A DNA stretch of 64,000 nucleotides from Chitinophaga horti (GTDB lineage: Bacteria > Bacteroidota > Bacteroidia > Chitinophagales > Chitinophagaceae). Position 1 is the stretch's first letter, and each line of letters starts with the position of its first letter. Location: positions 1,550,001 through 1,614,000 of the forward strand of contig NZ_CP107006.1 of NCBI RefSeq assembly GCF_022867795.2, written 5' to 3'. A model generated the notes under the pieces. The model did not search any database. It saw only the letters and a list, made by a program, of their open reading frames with translations, and had not been told where the DNA came from. A program made the translations under genes and the position numbers. Positions 52,708 through 61,216 of the stretch are shown one piece after another.

Positions 52708-52736
52708 ATAGCCACGGACAAGCTGTTCGTGGCTAT
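52708..52736 (+). other. Hairpin between ccmE and ccmF
   Basis: A perfect 9-bp stem (52708-52716 with 52728-52736) and an 11-base loop. There is no T-run, so it is more likely an mRNA-processing or stabilising element than a terminator. The remaining bases up to ccmF hold nothing else clear. Confidence 0.5.
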
Positions 52737-52831
52737 CCCATTACAAGGGATGATCAGTTCATGACAAAAGTCATCCGTATCGTTGCCCCTAATCAGTATT
52801 TTAGCAATCTTAAACAATCCTGCTGTATATC

Positions 52832-55288
52832 TTGGAAACGAAATTTGTTGGAGAACACTTACTACCCGGTCAGTTAGGGCATTTCTTTGCGGTACTCGCA
52901 TTCGTGGCGTCTATCCTGGCGACTGTCGCCTACGCCTGTGCGGTAACGGTAAAAGATCCCCTGCGCAGCGATAGCTGGCGTAAACTGGGCCGCTGGAGTT
53001 TTTATGTGCAAACAGCCTCTGTGCTGCTGGTATTCGGTATCTTGTATTACATCATTTCAAATCACCTCTTCGAGTATAAATATGCTTTTCAGCACTCCAG
53101 CCGCTCGCTGCCGATGAACTATCTGCTGGCGTGTTTCTGGGAAGGTCAGGAGGGTAGCTTCCTGCTGTGGAGCTTCTGGCATAGCCTGTTAGGCCTGGTG
53201 CTGATACATACCACGAAGAAGTGGGAAGCCCCGGTAATGACGGTGCTCTCGCTGGCACAGATCTGCCTTGGCTCAATGCTGCTGGGCATCTACATCTTCG
53301 ATTACCACGTGGGCAGCAACCCTTTCATCCTCATGAGAGAGGAGAATGTGAACGCGCCTATCTTCCAGTCTGCCAACTACATGGAGATGGACTTTATGAA
53401 AGACGGTAACGGCCTTAATATTTTACTGCAGAACTATTGGATGGTGATTCACCCGCCGGTACTGTTCCTCGGTTTCGCCTGTACCATTATCCCGTTTGCC
53501 TTTGCTTTCGGTGGTTTGTGGACCAAAGACTTCTCCGGCTGGATCAAACCTGCATTGCCCTGGGCGCTGTTTGGTACGATGATGCTGGGCACGGGTATTA
53601 TGATGGGTGCCGCCTGGGCATATGAATCGCTCACTTTCGGCGGTTACTGGGCCTGGGACCCGGTGGAGAATGCCTCCCTGGTGCCGTGGCTCACGCTCGT
53701 AGCAGGTATACACACGCTGCTGGCCTATAAACACAGCGGTCATGCCCTCAAGTCTACCTTCTTCTTCTTTATTATTTCTTTTGTACTGATCCTGTATTCC
53801 ACCTTCTTAACGAGAAGCGGCATCCTGGGACAGACTTCTGTACACGCGTTTACCGATTTGGGTATGAGCGGACAGCTGCTCATTTTCATGGGCATCTTTA
53901 CCATACCGGCGCTGTGGCTGCTGATCAGATACAACAAACTGATCCCTTCCCCTAAAAAGGAGGAAAGCTCTTATAGCCGTGAGTTCTGGCTGTTCGTAGG
54001 CTCCCTGGTACTGCTGGTATCGGCGATCCAGATCACGTACGCAACCTCTATCCCGGTATGGGCAAAGATCCCCTGGTTTAAGAACCTGGCACCGCCCACG
54101 GAGCCTGAGTTTTATTATAACAAGATCCAGATATGGGTGGCGATTGTGATTGGTCTGCTCACGGGATTGATCCAATATCTAAAGTGGAAAGACACTGCGA
54201 AAGGCACCGTGCTGAAGAAAATATGGGTGCCGCTGGCGATAACGCTGGCTGCGACAGTTGCGATCATCGTGTTTGGTAAAGTAAACTATAGCAAATACGG
54301 CGCTGGCTTCCTGGTGGCGATTTACCTGATGCTGTTCTCCAGCATCTTCGCGATCGTAGGTAACTTCAGTTACATCTTTATCGGTATTAAGGGTAACCTG
54401 AAAGCTGCAGGCGCTTCCGTAGCGCACATCGGCTTTGGTATGGTGTTGCTGGGCGTACTGATTTCTTCTTCGAAGATGCAGGTGCTGTCGCTCGACAAAG
54501 CCGGTATCCTCGACGGTTACTTTACCGAAGAAAGCAAGCAGAACTCCCGCGAGAACCTGATGCTGCCGAAAGGCATGCCGATGCAGATGGGTGATTATTA
54601 CGTAACCTACGCAGGCGACTCTTCCGCCCTAGGCGATCCTAAATCTTACTACATCGTACGTTACGAGCGCAAAGCGAACCGCGATGCGCCGGTAACAGAA
54701 AGGTTTACCCTGTACCCCGATGCGTTCATGAACGCGAAAGGACAGGAGGGTACAATTACCCCGAACCCGGCTTCCAAACACTACCTGACCAAAGACATCT
54801 TTACTTACGTAACCGGCTTGCCGGACAAGCAGCATAAGAAAGAGGCCGCAGCCTTTAAACCTTACAAGCTGAAAGACGGCGATACCGTGTTCTTCTCGCA
54901 GGGTTACCTGGTGATGCGCGGACTGGAGAACAACCCGGTAAAAGCCGGCTATACGCCACAACCTGGCGATATTACCGTAGCTGCCAAGCTGGATGTGTTT
55001 ACCAAGACCGACAAGAAATATGAACTGAGCCCGCTGTTCGTGCTGCGCGGCACCGAAGTGCACCAGGTGGAAGATTCCATCGCACCGCTGGCGCTGAACG
55101 TACAGTTTGCGAAAATACTTCCTGAGGAAAAACAGATCGAGCTGATGATCAGGGAAGTAGATAATTCCGATGATTATATCGTGCTTCGTGCGCTCGTATT
55201 TCCGTTTATTAACGTACTTTGGATAGGGATCATCGTGATGATCGCCGGCTTCCTGATGAGTATGTACTACAGGATAAAGAAACGATAA
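52832..55288 (+). CDS. ccmF: Haem lyase CcmF / CcsA-like cytochrome c biogenesis protein
   Basis: An 818-residue polytopic membrane protein with about 15 helices. The haem-handling tryptophan-rich motif is GGYWAWDPVENASLVPWL (~268-285), and FLTRSGILGQTSVHAF and a large C-terminal periplasmic domain (~545-790) follow. It joins haem to CxxCH motifs of c-type cytochromes. Translation appears to begin at TTG (52832), since no ATG fits before METKFVGEHLLPGQ and relatives start at the same place. It is larger than E. coli CcmF (647) because of the C-terminal domain. It works with the CcmE upstream. Confidence 0.93.
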   Translation: METKFVGEHLLPGQLGHFFAVLAFVASILATVAYACAVTVKDPLRSDSWRKLGRWSFYVQTASVLLVFGILYYIISNHLFEYKYAFQHSSRSLPMNYLLACFWEGQEGSFLLWSFWHSLLGLVLIHTTKKWEAPVMTVLSLAQICLGSMLLGIYIFDYHVGSNPFILMREENVNAPIFQSANYMEMDFMKDGNGLNILLQNYWMVIHPPVLFLGFACTIIPFAFAFGGLWTKDFSGWIKPALPWALFGTMMLGTGIMMGAAWAYESLTFGGYWAWDPVENASLVPWLTLVAGIHTLLAYKHSGHALKSTFFFFIISFVLILYSTFLTRSGILGQTSVHAFTDLGMSGQLLIFMGIFTIPALWLLIRYNKLIPSPKKEESSYSREFWLFVGSLVLLVSAIQITYATSIPVWAKIPWFKNLAPPTEPEFYYNKIQIWVAIVIGLLTGLIQYLKWKDTAKGTVLKKIWVPLAITLAATVAIIVFGKVNYSKYGAGFLVAIYLMLFSSIFAIVGNFSYIFIGIKGNLKAAGASVAHIGFGMVLLGVLISSSKMQVLSLDKAGILDGYFTEESKQNSRENLMLPKGMPMQMGDYYVTYAGDSSALGDPKSYYIVRYERKANRDAPVTERFTLYPDAFMNAKGQEGTITPNPASKHYLTKDIFTYVTGLPDKQHKKEAAAFKPYKLKDGDTVFFSQGYLVMRGLENNPVKAGYTPQPGDITVAAKLDVFTKTDKKYELSPLFVLRGTEVHQVEDSIAPLALNVQFAKILPEEKQIELMIREVDNSDDYIVLRALVFPFINVLWIGIIVMIAGFLMSMYYRIKKR

Positions 55289-55301
55289 CGTTGGCCGGCG
55301 T

Positions 55302-55331
55302 CCGGCGGAAGGGTGATTGTCCTTCCGCCGG
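55302..55331 (+). terminator. Strong hairpin after ccmF (possible terminator)
   Basis: An 11-bp GC-rich stem (55302-55312 with 55321-55331) and an 8-base loop right after the ccmF stop. There is no T-run. Confidence 0.5.
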
Positions 55332-55361
55332 CCCCGACCACTTACGTTTAAATATATCCTT

Positions 55362-56387
55362 ATGCGCCGCAAGAAATGGCTGATCCTCCTGGCCATTGTC
55401 AGCATGCTGACTGCCACCTATGCTTTCGGTCCCCAGCCGGAGCCCCCGGTACTCACAGGTACATTACCTGCAGTACCCACCGATCCCGATCAACTTGAAC
55501 AATTTATAGCTGCCGGCGAAAGCCTGCACCGCCTGAAGCCGGATAACGAAGCCAAAATCATCTGGGCCGATTCGCTGCGCCGGAAGACGCCGGTGAGTAT
55601 CGTGTATCTGCACGGCTTTTCCGCCTCTCGTATGGAGGGCGACCCCGTTCACCGCGACATTGCCCGCCGTTTCGGCGCCAACCTTTATATGGCCCGTTTA
55701 GACGGCCATGGCATCGATACTTCCGACGCCCTGTACAACATGACTGCCTCCGGTTTGCTCCGCGACGCCCGCCAGGCCCTGGCCATCGGTCGTGCCCTGG
55801 GCGACAAGGTGATACTGGTAGGTTGCTCCACCGGCAGTACGCTTGCGCTTACCCTGGCCGCCCGTTTCCCCCGGGAGGTATATGCGGTGGTGAACCTCTC
55901 AGCAAATGTCGCCATCAATCAGCCCATGATCGCCCTGGTCGACGCGCCCTGGGGCTTGCAGATCACCCGCATGGTGAGCGGTGGCGACTATATGGTGTCC
56001 AAACCCAAGTACCCGGATCAGCCTAAATACTGGTATAACAAATATCGGCTGGAGGCTATAGTGGAATTGCAAAACCTGGTAGACAACACCATGTTACCCA
56101 GTACGTTCGCTACTATTCATCAGCCCGTTCTTAACCTCTACTATTACAAAAATGAGCAGGAGCAGGACCCAACTGTAAAAGTTTCCGCCATCCTCGAAAT
56201 GCACGGGCAGCTCGGCACCCCGGCCGCTCTGAAGCGCGCCGTGGCCATTCCTGATGCAGGGGCGCATGTGATCGGGTCGAGTATAACTTCTAAGGATGTG
56301 GCGAAGGTAGAGGAGGAGATGACGAAATTCCTGGTGGAGGTGCTTAAACTGGCACCGGTCGGCGTTAACGAACCAGCCAGGTATTGA
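55362..56387 (+). CDS. Exported or membrane-anchored alpha/beta hydrolase
   Basis: A 341-residue protein. MRRKKWLILLAIVSMLTATYAFG is a signal peptide or anchor; the in-frame ATG at 55317 would put 15 polar residues before it. The hydrolase fold shows LHGFSASR (oxyanion), the nucleophile motif GCSTGS and a late GAHVIGS with the likely catalytic His. By fold it is a carboxylesterase or lipase-like enzyme of the serine aminopeptidase S33 group. Substrate unknown. It is directly downstream of ccmF but separated from it by a strong hairpin. Confidence 0.85.
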   Translation: MRRKKWLILLAIVSMLTATYAFGPQPEPPVLTGTLPAVPTDPDQLEQFIAAGESLHRLKPDNEAKIIWADSLRRKTPVSIVYLHGFSASRMEGDPVHRDIARRFGANLYMARLDGHGIDTSDALYNMTASGLLRDARQALAIGRALGDKVILVGCSTGSTLALTLAARFPREVYAVVNLSANVAINQPMIALVDAPWGLQITRMVSGGDYMVSKPKYPDQPKYWYNKYRLEAIVELQNLVDNTMLPSTFATIHQPVLNLYYYKNEQEQDPTVKVSAILEMHGQLGTPAALKRAVAIPDAGAHVIGSSITSKDVAKVEEEMTKFLVEVLKLAPVGVNEPARY

Positions 56388-56412
56388 TGTGATCGGTGCA
56401 GTTTCGGCGCGC

Positions 56413-56474
56413 GACAGGCATACTCAACCATCACCCGACCATCACCCAACCATCACCCAACCATCCGATCCCGT
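56413..56474. repeat. 62-bp dispersed intergenic repeat, copy 2
   Basis: Four ACCATCACCCA-type 11-mers with the same flanks as 6455-6515. It lies between the hydrolase and DUF4294 genes. Read on the minus strand it is a TGGGTGATGGT tandem, with regularly spaced G-runs. Confidence 0.8.
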
Positions 56475-56631
56475 TTTCGACCGGAACAAAACCGTCCGCT
56501 CACCGGGTTACATTTTCGCCCGGGCGGCATTAACATATGTAACACCTCCCATCGTTTTTTATTTTAACTTGATGGGTGTAATTTTAGTCAGACAAACCCG
56601 TTTAATTAAAAGGCCCGAAGCCTGTGGAATT

Positions 56632-57237
56632 ATGTATCGTATCAGCACCTTACTTGCCATCCTCGGCTGCCTGTTGTTAACCGGCCTCCGGGGGCAGGCG
56701 CAGCAGCGTACCGGCAGGGATTCCATCCCTGTACGGGTGGCTATTTACGGTACGGATACGATCCCATCTATTACACTCGGTATTTTTGAAGTGGTGGACA
56801 GGCTCCCCAAACGCCTCCGTAAACAGCGGGAAAAGTGGACGAGGTTGCGTAACGCGGTGTATGTGACGTATCCTTATGCGAGACAGGCGTCCCGCATCCT
56901 GAAAGATGTTGGCGGACAATTGGCGACCATGCCCGACAAAAAGAAGCGCAAAGAATACCTCAAATCCAAAGAAAAAGAACTGAAAGCCCAGTTCGGCGAT
57001 AAACTGACCAATCTTTCCATTTACCAGGGTAAGGTGCTGATGAAGCTCATTCACCGTGAAACCGGCGAAAACTGCTTCGAGATCATCAAAGAACTCAAGG
57101 GTGGCTTTAATGCGCAACTTTACCAAACCGTGGCCTTCGTCTTCGGTGGTAACCTCAAAAGCGAGTTCGACATCCAGGATGACCGCGATATTGAGCAGAT
57201 CGTACAGGAGATCCAGCTCTACAACTACTACAACTAA
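56632..57237 (+). CDS. DUF4294 secreted protein
   Basis: A 201-residue exported protein with a signal peptide of about 25 residues (MYRISTLLAILGCLLLTG...). The DUF4294 domain begins PVRVAIYGTDTIPSITLGIFEV and includes a very basic, helical stretch (KKKRKEYLKSKEKELKAQFG) near 115-135 and KVLMKLIHRETGENCFEII. The family is almost confined to Bacteroidota and has no assigned function. The 244-base upstream gap holds the dispersed repeat. It is monocistronic or co-transcribed with bshB1 (78 bases away). Confidence 0.85.
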   Translation: MYRISTLLAILGCLLLTGLRGQAQQRTGRDSIPVRVAIYGTDTIPSITLGIFEVVDRLPKRLRKQREKWTRLRNAVYVTYPYARQASRILKDVGGQLATMPDKKKRKEYLKSKEKELKAQFGDKLTNLSIYQGKVLMKLIHRETGENCFEIIKELKGGFNAQLYQTVAFVFGGNLKSEFDIQDDRDIEQIVQEIQLYNYYN

Positions 57238-57315
57238 GCTTTTTTTACCTCCCGCATTTTACTCATCTTTGCAAATTATTTGTTGCAACGCACGAACAAT
57301 TGTTAATACGCAAAG

Positions 57316-58047
57316 ATGATAAAACTCGATATTCTGGCGATAGCCGCCCACCCGGACGATGTAGAACTGGCTTGTGCAGGTACCTTGCTGACGCACGCGG
57401 CACAGGGGCTTAAAACCGGTATTGTGGACCTCACCCGTGGGGAGCTGGGCACCCGTGGTACCCCGGATACCCGCCGCGAAGAGGCGGCAGAGGCAGCGAA
57501 AGTGCTGGGGGTAGATGTGAGAGAGAACCTGGGCCTGAAGGACGGCTTTTTCCGCAACGACACCGAAGAACAACTGGCGATCATTACCGCCATCCGTAAA
57601 TACCGTCCGGAGATTGTACTCGCCAACGCGCAGGACGATCGTCACCCCGACCATGGCCGTGCCGCCAAACTGATTGCCGACAGCTGTTTTATGGCTGGTT
57701 TACGCCGTATCGAAACCAGTGTGGACGGGGTGCCCCAGGAAGCATGGCGCCCTAAGCAGGTGTTTCATTTTATACAGGACCGCTACTATAAACCCGACTT
57801 TGTGATCGACATCACGCCCTTTATGGAGAAAAAGATCGAAGCGATTAAATGTTTCCGCACCCAGTTCCTGGCGGCGGCAGATAATGAACCGCAAACGTAC
57901 ATCTCCGGCCAGGGCTTCTTCGACAGCATCGTGTACCGCGCGAGGATGTTTGGTAAGATGATCGGTGTAGAGTACGCAGAAGGCTACACGTCCGAAAAAA
58001 TGCTCGGTTTACGGAGCTTTAACGATATGATCAGCCACGTATCCTGA
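57316..58047 (+). CDS. bshB1: Bacillithiol biosynthesis deacetylase BshB1
   Basis: A 243-residue LmbE/PIG-L zinc deacetylase that removes acetyl from GlcNAc-malate in bacillithiol synthesis. The zinc ligands are in AAHPDDVE (His12, Asp15) and HPDH (His110-His113). RGELGTRGTPDTRREEA and the whole length match the BshB1 subgroup. BshA and BshC are not in the window. Together with the YfiT-type gene at 40372 it indicates that this organism uses bacillithiol as its main low-molecular-weight thiol. Confidence 0.93.
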   Translation: MIKLDILAIAAHPDDVELACAGTLLTHAAQGLKTGIVDLTRGELGTRGTPDTRREEAAEAAKVLGVDVRENLGLKDGFFRNDTEEQLAIITAIRKYRPEIVLANAQDDRHPDHGRAAKLIADSCFMAGLRRIETSVDGVPQEAWRPKQVFHFIQDRYYKPDFVIDITPFMEKKIEAIKCFRTQFLAAADNEPQTYISGQGFFDSIVYRARMFGKMIGVEYAEGYTSEKMLGLRSFNDMISHVS

Positions 58048-58069
58048 TAAGAAAACGTTGTTTGTATAG

Positions 58070-58107
58070 AAAAGCCTGTCGTTGATGTACACGACAGGCT
58101 TTTTTTA
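58070..58107 (+). terminator. Terminator of bshB1
   Basis: A 12-bp perfect stem (58071-58082 with 58091-58102) and an 8-base loop, followed by a T-run. Confidence 0.9.
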
Positions 58108-58130
58108 ATGGCGGCTTATTATCGCCCGCC

Positions 58131-58394
58131 GTGGCCATTGCCGGACAGGAGGGTTATCCCTACTACGCGATGGTGGGCCCTGATGGTAAATTACTTGGGC
58201 ATCTTTTAGATCCCGATTTCAAGATTTATACCGCCTATGCCTTGTTGCGCGGACGCGATGGACAGTCGATAAAGGGTTCGTTTAACGAAACCTTTAAAGC
58301 CGCCGGGCTGCTGGAGGATCCGGCTAATATCGACGCTGTGAAGCGGGATTATCCGGTATTGTTCCAGGTGAAAAGGATGTACGGAGTGGAATAG
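58131..58394 (+). CDS. Small hypothetical protein, possible gene remnant
   Basis: An 87-codon frame opening with GTG right after the bshB1 terminator. It reads AIAGQEGYPYYAMVGPDGKLLG and ends in KRMYGVE. The frame continues upstream without a Met but runs into the terminator, so no ordinary promoter or start is evident. VGPDGKLLG resembles the late beta-hairpin of thioredoxin-like domains, which suggests the C-terminal piece of a longer protein that lost its start. I cannot identify the parent. The stop is 27 bases before the next gene. Confidence 0.4.
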   Translation: MAIAGQEGYPYYAMVGPDGKLLGHLLDPDFKIYTAYALLRGRDGQSIKGSFNETFKAAGLLEDPANIDAVKRDYPVLFQVKRMYGVE

Positions 58395-58420
58395 CAGGAT
58401 TTAATCCCTATTTTAACATC

Positions 58421-59323
58421 ATGAGAACACAACTCCTTTGCCTGTTACTGCTGGCCACTCTGCCCGCCTTCGCCCAGAAAGAAGATAAACAGCTCTACGC
58501 CAAACTGAAGCCCCTGCTGGATGCGCATCGCGGTGTAGCGGGCGTGTATGTACATCATCTGAAGAAGAACAAATTCGTCGCCATTAATGCAGATACAGTA
58601 TTTCCTACGGCCAGTATGATCAAAACGCCGATCGCCATCGGGGTGTTCGATAAGATCGCGAAGGGGGAGTTGCAGTATGATTCGTTACTGGAATACAAAG
58701 ATTCGTTGTTGTACGCCGGGGAAGACATTCTCGGATCGTTTAAGAGCGGGGAGAAGATCGCCCTGAATAAAGTGATGATGCTGATGCTGACCATGAGCGA
58801 CAACACCGCCAGCCTGTGGCTGCAGTCCCTGGCCGGTGGGGGGACGGCGATCAATGCCTGGTTGGAGGGGCAGGGTTTTGTGCATACCCGCGTGAACTCC
58901 CGCACGCCCGGCAGGCGCGATAACCAGCGGGTGTATGGCTGGGGGCAAACCTCACCGCGGGAAATGGCAACGCTGATGGAAATGATCTACACCGGCAAAG
59001 TGATTTCCCCGGTCATCAGCGATCGCATCTACCGAAACCTTACCCGGAACTTCTGGGATGCGCAGGGTTTACAGCAGGTGCCAAAGCAGGTGAGAACGGC
59101 GTCCAAGAACGGGGCGGTAGACGAGTCGCGGTCGGAGGTGATTATGGTGAACGCGCCGCATGGGGATTATGTGTATTGCATTATCACGAAGGAAAATAAG
59201 GACCAGCGATGGGCTAAAAACAACGAAGCCCTCGTGTTACTGAGGGCAGTCGGCTTTACGATCTGGGGTCATTATGAGAAAGGCAGCAAATGGACGCCCA
59301 TCCCCATTGGAGAACAGTTTTAA
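58421..59323 (+). CDS. Class A beta-lactamase-fold serine hydrolase (no Glu166)
   Basis: A 300-residue exported protein with a signal peptide ending near PAFAQ. The serine hydrolase motifs are Ser65-xx-Lys68 (SMIK), SDN at 126-128 and KNG at 229-231 in place of KTG. The omega-loop region TRVNSRTPGRRDNQRVYGWG lacks the Glu that deacylates beta-lactams. I infer a penicillin-binding or peptidase-like role rather than antibiotic resistance. The family is common and of uncertain function in Bacteroidota. It is flanked upstream by a gene fragment. Confidence 0.8.
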   Translation: MRTQLLCLLLLATLPAFAQKEDKQLYAKLKPLLDAHRGVAGVYVHHLKKNKFVAINADTVFPTASMIKTPIAIGVFDKIAKGELQYDSLLEYKDSLLYAGEDILGSFKSGEKIALNKVMMLMLTMSDNTASLWLQSLAGGGTAINAWLEGQGFVHTRVNSRTPGRRDNQRVYGWGQTSPREMATLMEMIYTGKVISPVISDRIYRNLTRNFWDAQGLQQVPKQVRTASKNGAVDESRSEVIMVNAPHGDYVYCIITKENKDQRWAKNNEALVLLRAVGFTIWGHYEKGSKWTPIPIGEQF

Positions 59324-59431
59324 AACGGTACAATTGTGCCCGCCGCGATTACGTTATGTTGGCTGTATATCATGCGTTGATGTGCAGCCCTCTTTTTGTG
59401 TAAAAAAGTAATGTAAACATAAGCGCTGTGA

Positions 59432-59551
59432 CTAGATGAACAGGTCCCTGGTGGCGTCAAATTCATCATGTTTGCCGATACTGTTTTTGATAAACGGGAT
59501 CAGAGCAAGGCCAATCGTAAGTACAACAAAAAGTGCATTTCTAAGTTTCAT
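59432..59551 (-). CDS. 39-residue putative membrane microprotein
   Basis: MKLRNALFVVLTIGLALIPF begins a 39-residue peptide: a short basic N-terminus, one membrane-length hydrophobic segment (5-20), then a charged tail ending FDATRDLFI. The composition is that of real small membrane proteins, and the frame has sensible codons. No Shine-Dalgarno site or clear promoter is seen, and the family is unknown. Expression is unproven. Confidence 0.45.
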   Translation of the reverse strand: MKLRNALFVVLTIGLALIPFIKNSIGKHDEFDATRDLFI

Positions 59552-59720
59552 ATCCGGTCGATTTAATTCGTTGTCTACTTATAACTAAATAACGTGCCAA
59601 AAGGTTATGGGTTAACCAGTTTTGGGATTAATTTTTATTAATATTTTAAATCTACGATACGTGCCTGCAACTCTACTTCATACTGGGCGCGGCTTACTAT
59701 AGTTTAATCTATCAGAAATT

Positions 59721-59766
59721 AAATCGATATAGATTTTATTTATAGCCTTAGCTATAAAATCGATTT
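59721..59766. promoter_or_regulatory. Nested inverted repeats upstream of ahpC
   Basis: Outer arms AAATCGAT (59721-59728) and ATCGATTT (59759-59766) surround inner arms TTTATAGC (59739-59746) and GCTATAAA (59751-59758). They contain ATAG and CTAT half-sites of the kind OxyR uses, but not at its usual spacing. It lies 85 bases upstream of the ahpC ATG. Confidence 0.4.
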
Positions 59767-59850
59767 GATTATAATAAGCGTATTTGGGACTTTTGCACCC
59801 GGAAAAACGAATTAACGACCGTTAAAAAATCAATAAACCGAGATAGTAAC

Positions 59851-60405
59851 ATGAAAAATGCAGTTGTTTCTGTAGGTGCACAATTCCCTGAGTTCAAAAA
59901 GAAGGCAGTTGTTTCCATCGAGAAAGGTAAAGAGTTTTACGACATTTCATCTGAAGAGATCCGCTCTTCCGGCAAATGGATGGTGATGTTCTGGTGGCCG
60001 AAAGATTTCACTTTTGTTTGTCCTACCGAGATTGCCGAATTCAACAATCACTTCCAGGACTTTTCTGACCGCGACGCGATCCTGATCGGTGCTTCTACTG
60101 ACAGCGAGTTTGTACACGCTGCGTGGAGAAGAGATCATGAAGACCTGCGTGGCCTGAAATTCCCAATGCTGGCTGACACTTCTAAATCACTGGCTGCTGA
60201 ACTGGGCATCCTGGAAGCAGAAGAGAAAATTGCTTACCGCGCTACTTTCATCGTAGACCCGCAAGGTATTGTACGCTGGACTTCTGTATACGACCTGAAC
60301 GTAGGCCGTAACGTGAAAGAAGTGATCCGTGTACTGGATGCGCTGCAAACAGACGAGCTGTGCCCCTGCAACTGGCAGAAAGGCGAAGCTACCCTTACAG
60401 CTTAA
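59851..60405 (+). CDS. ahpC: Peroxiredoxin AhpC
   Basis: A 184-residue 2-Cys peroxiredoxin that reduces hydrogen and alkyl peroxides. The peroxidatic Cys57 is in FTFVCPTE, with Thr and Arg of the active site present. The C-terminal DELCPCNW (Cys171, Cys173) supplies the resolving cysteine. The protein is a little shorter than E. coli AhpC (187). It is paired with an AhpD-like gene 64 bases downstream rather than AhpF, as in mycobacteria. Confidence 0.93.
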   Translation: MKNAVVSVGAQFPEFKKKAVVSIEKGKEFYDISSEEIRSSGKWMVMFWWPKDFTFVCPTEIAEFNNHFQDFSDRDAILIGASTDSEFVHAAWRRDHEDLRGLKFPMLADTSKSLAAELGILEAEEKIAYRATFIVDPQGIVRWTSVYDLNVGRNVKEVIRVLDALQTDELCPCNWQKGEATLTA

Positions 60406-60412
60406 TCTTTTT

Positions 60413-60444
60413 AAAGCCGGTGGTACTTGCCACCGGCTTTTCTT
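60413..60444 (+). terminator. Terminator between ahpC and the AhpD gene
   Basis: An 11-bp perfect stem (60413-60423 with 60430-60440) and a six-base loop, followed by a short T-run (TTCTTC). It may be partial, giving more ahpC than ahpD transcript. Confidence 0.75.
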
Positions 60445-60468
60445 CACCCGAAAAATAGAATCAATAAT

Positions 60469-61059
60469 ATGTTTGCAACAACTAACCAAGACACTGCCCA
60501 GCAACTTTTACAGGTGGTTGGCTTGTCGGGTATGGCTTTGCCTGCCCAGCTGGATAAACTGGCCGCTACCGATGCGCGGTACCTGAAAGACCTGAAGATC
60601 AACGTAACCAATGCTTTGGAGGCCCAAACGCTGACGAAGAAAGAAGCTTACCTGATCGGCCTGTCTGTGGCGATGAACGAGAAGCTCGGTGCTTTACAGG
60701 CAGCTTTTGAAAAACTGGCCATTGAGGCAGGCGCTACCGATAAAGAAGTAGCCGAAGCGATCAGCTGCACCTCCCTGATGAATGCCAATAACGTGTATTA
60801 CCGTTTCCGTCACTTCGTAAACAAGGAGTTTTATACCAATGCACCAGCCGGCATCCGGATGAGCATTATGGCTAACCCGGTTCTCGGAAAAGAGTTTTTC
60901 GAGCTGCTGAGCCTCGTAGTATCTGCCCTTAACGGTTGCGAAATGTGTGTGACTTCGCACGAGGAAGCCCTGCTGAAACATGGTACAGCCCAGCAAAGGG
61001 TAGCCGATGCAGTAAGATTAGGCGCCGTAATTAAAAGCCTCGTAGTTGTGCTGGCGTAA
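60469..61059 (+). CDS. AhpD-like carboxymuconolactone decarboxylase family protein
   Basis: A 196-residue CMD-fold protein with the AhpD thiol site Cys157-xx-Cys160-xxx-His164 (LNGCEMCVTSHE). It would regenerate AhpC by passing electrons, in the way known in mycobacteria. The start is MFATTNQDT (60469). An in-frame ATG at 60427 lies within the terminator. It ends about 50 bases before a terminator-like hairpin and the rpmB operon. Confidence 0.88.
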   Translation: MFATTNQDTAQQLLQVVGLSGMALPAQLDKLAATDARYLKDLKINVTNALEAQTLTKKEAYLIGLSVAMNEKLGALQAAFEKLAIEAGATDKEVAEAISCTSLMNANNVYYRFRHFVNKEFYTNAPAGIRMSIMANPVLGKEFFELLSLVVSALNGCEMCVTSHEEALLKHGTAQQRVADAVRLGAVIKSLVVVLA

Positions 61060-61111
61060 GCTACCACGGCCGTTTTGTAAGGAAATTATGTCTAAACAAT
61101 AGTGCAAAACT

Positions 61112-61140
61112 GTCTAATTTATTAGACGGCTCTCTTTTTT
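61112..61140 (+). terminator. Terminator-like hairpin after the AhpD gene
   Basis: A 6-bp stem (61112-61117 with 61122-61127), then GGCTCTC and a T-run. TGTCTAA is also repeated directly at 61089 and 61111. Confidence 0.6.
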
Positions 61141-61167
61141 GTGAATAAATAGACTTTTTATAATTTG
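61138..61167 (+). promoter_or_regulatory. Promoter of the rpmB-rpmG-DUF4295-ftsY operon
   Basis: TTTG (61138-61141), a 19-base spacer, and TAATTTG (61161-61167). The spacing suits the Bacteroidota consensus and the -7 box is one base short. It is about 50 bases upstream of rpmB. Confidence 0.45.
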
Positions 61168-61216
61168 CTATTTTCCCAAAAGAGTGCGACATTTGCAGTC
61201 CAAAATTTTAAGAAAC

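Larger units (their letters stand above)
59324..59850. other. Intergenic region upstream of ahpC
   Basis: 527 bases, very AT-rich after 59550. It holds a 39-residue minus-strand ORF (59432-59551) and nested inverted repeats (59721-59766). 59567-59720 shows nothing I can name. Confidence 0.6.

Noticed and set aside
52708..52736. The ccmE-ccmF hairpin as a terminator
   Set aside because: There is no T-run and the two genes act in one pathway in the same direction, so it is listed only as a hairpin.
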